64,000 nt of DNA from an uncultured Lachnospiraceae bacterium (lineage in GTDB: Bacteria; Bacillota; Clostridia; Lachnospirales; Lachnospiraceae): contig CAJTUZ010000003.1 of assembly GCA_910579735.1 (NCBI GenBank), positions 134,082 through 198,081 on the forward strand. The letters run 5' to 3'. Shown here one piece after another: positions 60,376 through 64,000 of this stretch (position 1 is its first letter; each line of letters begins with the position of its first letter). The notes beneath the pieces were generated by a model, which was not told the DNA's origin, made no database searches, and was given only the letters and a program-made list of their open reading frames with translations. The translations under genes were made by a program, and so were the position numbers.

Positions 60376-61671
60376 TTATAAAATTGGAATCAATATTTTC
60401 AAAACAAATTTGCCATTTTCGCATGTTGTTATAAGCTCACCGTCATATTTCCCGGCGGCTTTTTGCATATTGGAAATACCAAAGCCATGAAGAAATTCAC
60501 TGCTCTTTGTCGTACGTTTTTTAGCCGGCTTACTTTCTTCCATGCAGTTATTTTGTATGACAATGGAAAGGAAATTTTGTATTTTACCTGTTTTTACAAG
60601 AATTGTCCTCTGTTCTACGGGAAGCTTTTCACTTGCTTCAATGGCATTATCCAATCCATTGCCAAAAATAGTACTGATGTCAAGCGGCTCTATAAAATCC
60701 ACGCCATTAAAGTCAACAGAAACCGATAAAGCAATCTGTTTTTCTCTGGCAAGCTCGGATTTCTCTCTCAGAATGATGTCAAGAATACCATTGCCCGTAT
60801 GCACATAGTCCTCATACATTGCCACCTGTGCCTGCAGTTCCTCTATCATCTCGGCTGTTTCGGGAGAATTGATTTGCTGCTGTAAAATAAGCAGATGATT
60901 TTTCATATCATGGTAAACGGCACGTACCTTTTCTTCGTCTTTTTGTTTCGCCTGATAATAATCAAACTGCTTCTGAAGCTGTGCAATCTGCATCTTATCC
61001 TTTTGTTCCTGCTCCCGGAGATATAAGGTATTTCTCACATACAGAAAAAATACCATAAAAAACAATGGGTAAATCACTTCTACGATACAAGAAGAGATTT
61101 CCGACACCGTTCCCAGATTCAAATGCATAAAAGCATTTTTCATAAACATAAAGAATCCAGTTGCAAAAACAATAGTGAGGACAAGTGCATCTTTCCACAT
61201 AAGCCGGTATTGATTTTTCCTGCATATTTTATAAACAACCAAAACAGTCAAAACCCTGATTGCCAACACCAAAAAATATGTTTCCCAGCTTAGAAAATAC
61301 CTGCTGCCCACCCTGACGATCAAATCCTCATCCAAGATCAATGTAAAAACCAACGTGCTAATACTCTCAGGTATGACTGATACCACAAGAAAATATACTT
61401 CATAAGCAACAACACATTGATAGATACTGTCTTTATAAAATATCTTCAAAATGACAATCCCCATTATAATGAAGACAGGTATTTTGTATGCTCCCAATTC
61501 TGAACACCAGGTAAATGCATAAACACAAATAAAATAGGCGCCTAAAATGCACCATTTATATCCTGGAGAATGAAAACGGGACTTCTTGCAAAAACAGATA
61601 CCAAAAACCAATAAACTGACCGACTCTGTAATCGTTGATAGAATATCTAAGCTTTGATACAGCCACATCAT
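60376..61671 (-). CDS. GHKL sensor histidine kinase (system 2)
   Basis: 431 residues. Six membrane segments within the first ~215 residues, a coiled linker (REQEQKDKMQIAQLQKQF), phospho-His in RAVYHDMKNHLLILQQ, N-box FGNGLDNAIEAS and a final HGFGISNMQKAAGKY box. It belongs to the same class as the kinase at 55210 but is not a close copy. Its start overlaps the regulator stop by 4 bases. With the ABC genes downstream it looks like a sensing and export unit. Confidence 0.92.
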   Translation of the reverse strand: MMWLYQSLDILSTITESVSLLVFGICFCKKSRFHSPGYKWCILGAYFICVYAFTWCSELGAYKIPVFIIMGIVILKIFYKDSIYQCVVAYEVYFLVVSVIPESISTLVFTLILDEDLIVRVGSRYFLSWETYFLVLAIRVLTVLVVYKICRKNQYRLMWKDALVLTIVFATGFFMFMKNAFMHLNLGTVSEISSCIVEVIYPLFFMVFFLYVRNTLYLREQEQKDKMQIAQLQKQFDYYQAKQKDEEKVRAVYHDMKNHLLILQQQINSPETAEMIEELQAQVAMYEDYVHTGNGILDIILREKSELAREKQIALSVSVDFNGVDFIEPLDISTIFGNGLDNAIEASEKLPVEQRTILVKTGKIQNFLSIVIQNNCMEESKPAKKRTTKSSEFLHGFGISNMQKAAGKYDGELITTCENGKFVLKILIPIL

Positions 61672-62381
61672 AGCATATTCCCCCAGTAATCCGTCAGTTT
61701 TACCATAAAATCCTTTCGCTTCGGCTGGCTGATGGGGATGCGCTTTCCTGTGGTCAGTATAAGTTCCAGTCCCTCAAGACTTTTCACAAAGGAAAGATTG
61801 ACCACAAAACTTTTATGACAGCAGACGAATTGCGGCTGCTGTGAAAGCAGCGAAGATATTTCTTTCATAGTTTTATAAATAATCTGTTCCTGTCCGTCAA
61901 AATGCAACATAACATTGCGCTTGTTGGTTTCCGCATAGGACAGATTTTTATACAGCACCTTGTATTTCCCACTATCATTTGCAAAACTAAGATATGGCTC
62001 CTCTTTTCCCTGATAACGGGCAAAATAACGATCTAACTCCATTTTCAGCACATTATATTTAACAGGTTTTAAAAGATAATTAACCGCACTGTATTCATAA
62101 CCTTTCCAAACATACTGTTTTAAAGAAGTTAAAAATACAAGCCCGACATTACTGTCCATCTTCCTGATTTCTTCCGCCGTTTTTAAGCCGTCCAGCTTTT
62201 CCATCTTGATATCCATAAAAATCAAGTCAAGATCGGGCTGATACTTTGCAAGCAGCTCACTTCCGTCAGCATAAGTCTGGCAACAAAATTCTACCCCGGT
62301 ATCCGCAGCATATCTATCTAAATTTTCTTTTAATGTATGGATAAATATTTCTTCATCATCACAAATTGCTATCTTAAACAT
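61668..62381 (-). CDS. LytTR family response regulator (system 2)
   Basis: 237 residues. Receiver domain with Asp57 in LIFMDIKMEKLDG. LytTR domain from ~135 (LSYAETNKRNVMLHFDGQEQ, FVCCHKSFVVNLSFVKSLEG, GKRIPISQPKRKDF). AGAGGTTGCAG precedes the ATG. It is the first gene of the minus-strand block 62381-60376 and is read from the strong promoter at 62439-62467. It probably controls the ABC operon via the repeats at 60296-60320. Confidence 0.92.
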   Translation of the reverse strand: MFKIAICDDEEIFIHTLKENLDRYAADTGVEFCCQTYADGSELLAKYQPDLDLIFMDIKMEKLDGLKTAEEIRKMDSNVGLVFLTSLKQYVWKGYEYSAVNYLLKPVKYNVLKMELDRYFARYQGKEEPYLSFANDSGKYKVLYKNLSYAETNKRNVMLHFDGQEQIIYKTMKEISSLLSQQPQFVCCHKSFVVNLSFVKSLEGLELILTTGKRIPISQPKRKDFMVKLTDYWGNML

Positions 62382-62438
62382 ATCTGCAACCTCTTAAAAA
62401 ATAATTCCATATAACAGTTTCCTGCCATCTAGCCTAGT

Positions 62439-62467
62439 ATTATATAGAAAGGAACTCTTGAAGTCAA
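62439..62467 (-). promoter_or_regulatory. Sigma-A promoter of two-component system 2
   Basis: On the minus strand TTGACT (62467-62462), 17 bases, TATAAT (62444-62439): a near-consensus promoter, 58 bases before the regulator start. The remaining gap 62468-62744 holds no gene. Confidence 0.85.
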
Positions 62468-62744
62468 TATTTGAGGTTTTTTGATTTTAAGCAAACACGC
62501 TGTTTTATATCTAAAAACAAAAAAGAGGAACATCCTATCGTAAGCATTTTCACATCGTTTCATAAGAAGTCACATCTCTGTAAAATACTATCTAAAATAA
62601 GCGTACCACTATCTCTAATGATACGCCTATCCCATTCAATTCCTAAGTGCCTGTTGCCTATATTTTATCCGCAAGGTGGGAACTACATAGACACGTTGAT
62701 TGCGGGAAGCCTTTATTTTCCGTTTGTGTTCCCACACCCGATTC

Positions 62745-62776
62745 AACTACTACCGAAACATCAAAGTAGTTTTTTA
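62745..62776 (+). terminator. Terminator-like hairpin at edge of recombinase relic
   Basis: AACTACT and AGTAGTT close a 13-base loop and are followed by TTTTT on the plus strand. No plus-strand gene precedes it; it may belong to DNA lost when the element decayed. Confidence 0.45.
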
Positions 62777-63495
62777 TGTGCTTATTTCGGATCCCGCTCC
62801 GCAGACCGGACATCTGACAATTCTCGAAAGGAGATGCGCTTTCGCGTCTTTGCCTCTATTTACATGTTCATATTTCTTTGCCTGTGCAATCAGCTTAACC
62901 TGTGCAGCCTGCCAGACATCTTCCGCAATAATAGCTTCATGCAATCCGTCTACCAGAATATAATTATCCTGTTCCACAAGATGATACTCGTTTCGTGTTC
63001 CATGGACTTTTTCTGTCTTTCTGCGTCCATAAGCAATTTTACCGCAATATACCGGATTTTTCAGAATAAGGCGTACTAAATGCGCATCAAAAAGAGGATT
63101 TTTCCCGTTCTGCCGCTGTATTTTATGAATGCTACAGTTTTCAAGATATTTTGCAACACCGTTAGCGCCAATATCTGTATATACGTACTGGTCAAAGATT
63201 ACTCTGATAGCTTCTGCTTCTTCCTCGTTAATCTGAAGTTTGCCGTCTATCAGCTGATAACCATATGGCGCAAATCCGGCATTCCATCTTCCACGCAGAT
63301 CAGATTTACGCCAAAGTCCTGCATAATCTGCAATGTAGAAAGTACGTCCGCCGCATTTCTGCCAAATCGAGACAGTTTAAAAACAAGAACAAAGGAAACA
63401 CCGTCTGTCTGCATGGCTGTAGATACTCTTGTATATGTATAAACCTTTATTCTTCCTCTGTGCATATATTTTCCATTTTTCATTTTGATAACCAC
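62774..63495 (-). pseudogene. Decayed large serine recombinase (TnpX/resolvase family)
   Basis: Three pieces of one recombinase can be read on the minus strand: TYTRVSTAMQTDG (start of the catalytic domain), then VSFVLVFKLSRFGRNAADVL up to VNLICVEDG, then NAGFAPYGYQLIDGKLQINE through FDQYVYTDIGANGVAKYLEN to LLSRIVRCPVCGAG and a stop. About 70 residues are missing between the first two pieces, and a deletion with frameshift joins VEDG to NAGF. The zinc ribbon and the C-terminal coiled coil are gone. Thus an inactive remnant of an integrative element's recombinase. Confidence 0.85.
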
Positions 63496-63518
63496 ATTCT
63501 TTTATAAATCTACAAATT

Positions 63519-64000
63519 TTATTCTTTATCCGCCTTTTTACCCAGTATTTTTATCGAGTTCAAATAATCTTGTTCCACATCACTTAAAGTACGCTCTTTA
63601 TATTTTTTATATTCTCCGGTTGCTTTTTCCACCGCCTGCTTATGCGTCACACATCCATTTCCTGACAATAATTGTTCGCCGCTCATTGTTAAAATCCGGT
63701 CTAAGTGCTTCGCCCAATCTTTCATGGTCATAGCCTGTTCCCGTTCTGCCTGACGTTCTGCAAAATCCAAATATCCCGACACAAGCTGCCCCATTGCACG
63801 AAGTTCTTTTTCATCCAGATAGTTTTTGGCAATGACGGCTTCCCGCAAAGTCGGCTGGTTTCCTGCAAACGTGGTAAGCCCCATAAATTCTTTTTCCGCA
63901 TCTGCCCTTGTATAAATAACTTCCGCCGCAGTCTGCCCATGAATAGCATAATGAATTTTGTTCTGAACCTTCTGAAAAAACTGAATGGATATTTCCGCTT
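63519..64000 (-). CDS. RhuM family protein, 5' part outside window
   Basis: 160 codons are open to the window edge; an inner ATG at 63884 would give 121 residues but the upstream frame (SIQFFQKVQNKIHYAIHGQT and AAEVIYTRADAEKEFMGLTT) is clearly coding. This is the C-terminal half of virulence RhuM-like proteins, which also occur in mobile elements and phage defence islands; the end is DVEQDYLNSIKILGKKADKE. Biochemical function not known. It lies directly upstream of the recombinase remnant on the same strand. Confidence 0.85.
   Translation of the reverse strand, partial: AEISIQFFQKVQNKIHYAIHGQTAAEVIYTRADAEKEFMGLTTFAGNQPTLREAVIAKNYLDEKELRAMGQLVSGYLDFAERQAEREQAMTMKDWAKHLDRILTMSGEQLLSGNGCVTHKQAVEKATGEYKKYKERTLSDVEQDYLNSIKILGKKADKE

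Overview
The window is a chromosomal segment of a low-to-mid GC, Gram-positive, spore-former-type Firmicute, most likely a gut Lachnospiraceae. The basis is gene content: WhiA, RapZ, a Crh-like HPr and HprK; a YesM/YesN two-component system beside LplB/LplC-type permeases and a family 8 exo-oligoxylanase; two-module lipoproteins resembling DUF6070 proteins; LytTR/GHKL two-component systems; AGGAGG-type ribosome sites and frequent TTG or GTG starts. No rRNA, tRNA or CRISPR array was seen.

Layout. 1-4.4 kb: a partial GNAT gene, cyclophilin, fructose-bisphosphate aldolase and a lipid kinase. 4.2-11.1 kb: a housekeeping and carbon-control block on the minus strand (uvrC, hprK, glcK, murB, rapZ, whiA, crh-like). 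11.2-21.3 kb: a xylo-oligosaccharide locus (YesM, YesN, binding lipoprotein, two permeases, GH8, YesL and a companion). 21.4-29.4 kb: ftsH, pyrG, a coiled-coil protein and a GH3 beta-glucosidase. 29.5-34.6 kb: a small protein, an acyltransferase, and a nitrogen-linked run of glnA, a DUF1538 membrane protein and a PII-like protein.

34.6-43.4 kb is the most unusual part. Eight closely spaced minus-strand genes encode an amidase-lysozyme fusion, two DUF2589 proteins, two small unknown proteins, a STAS anti-sigma antagonist, a Cache-HAMP-PP2C-ATPase protein and a GH73-like protein. Upstream lies what reads as an invertible promoter: 19-bp inverted repeats (18/19 match) flank 179 bp that carry a bidirectional terminator and an outward promoter. 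A tyrosine recombinase gene sits next to it. In the orientation given, the promoter points away from the operon (OFF). Inversion would place TTGACT exactly 17 bp from a TATAAT in front of the lysin gene (ON). A phase-variable lysin/DUF2589/partner-switching operon is the main candidate for an undescribed system.

43.5-48.2 kb: blaI-blaR1 and a convergent lipoprotein gene (broken by a one-base frameshift). Both promoters carry the same TTACAnnTGTAA box, so this looks like a small BlaI regulon. 48.2-54.3 kb: GNAT, Mrr-type endonuclease, XRE regulator, ArsC/Spx-like protein, acyltransferase, and unknown membrane proteins around an XRE gene relic. 54.5-62.4 kb: two LytTR/GHKL two-component systems, the second with an FtsX-type ABC transporter and a coupled small protein. 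62.7-64.0 kb: a decayed serine recombinase and the 3' part of a RhuM-like gene, probably scars of an integrative element.
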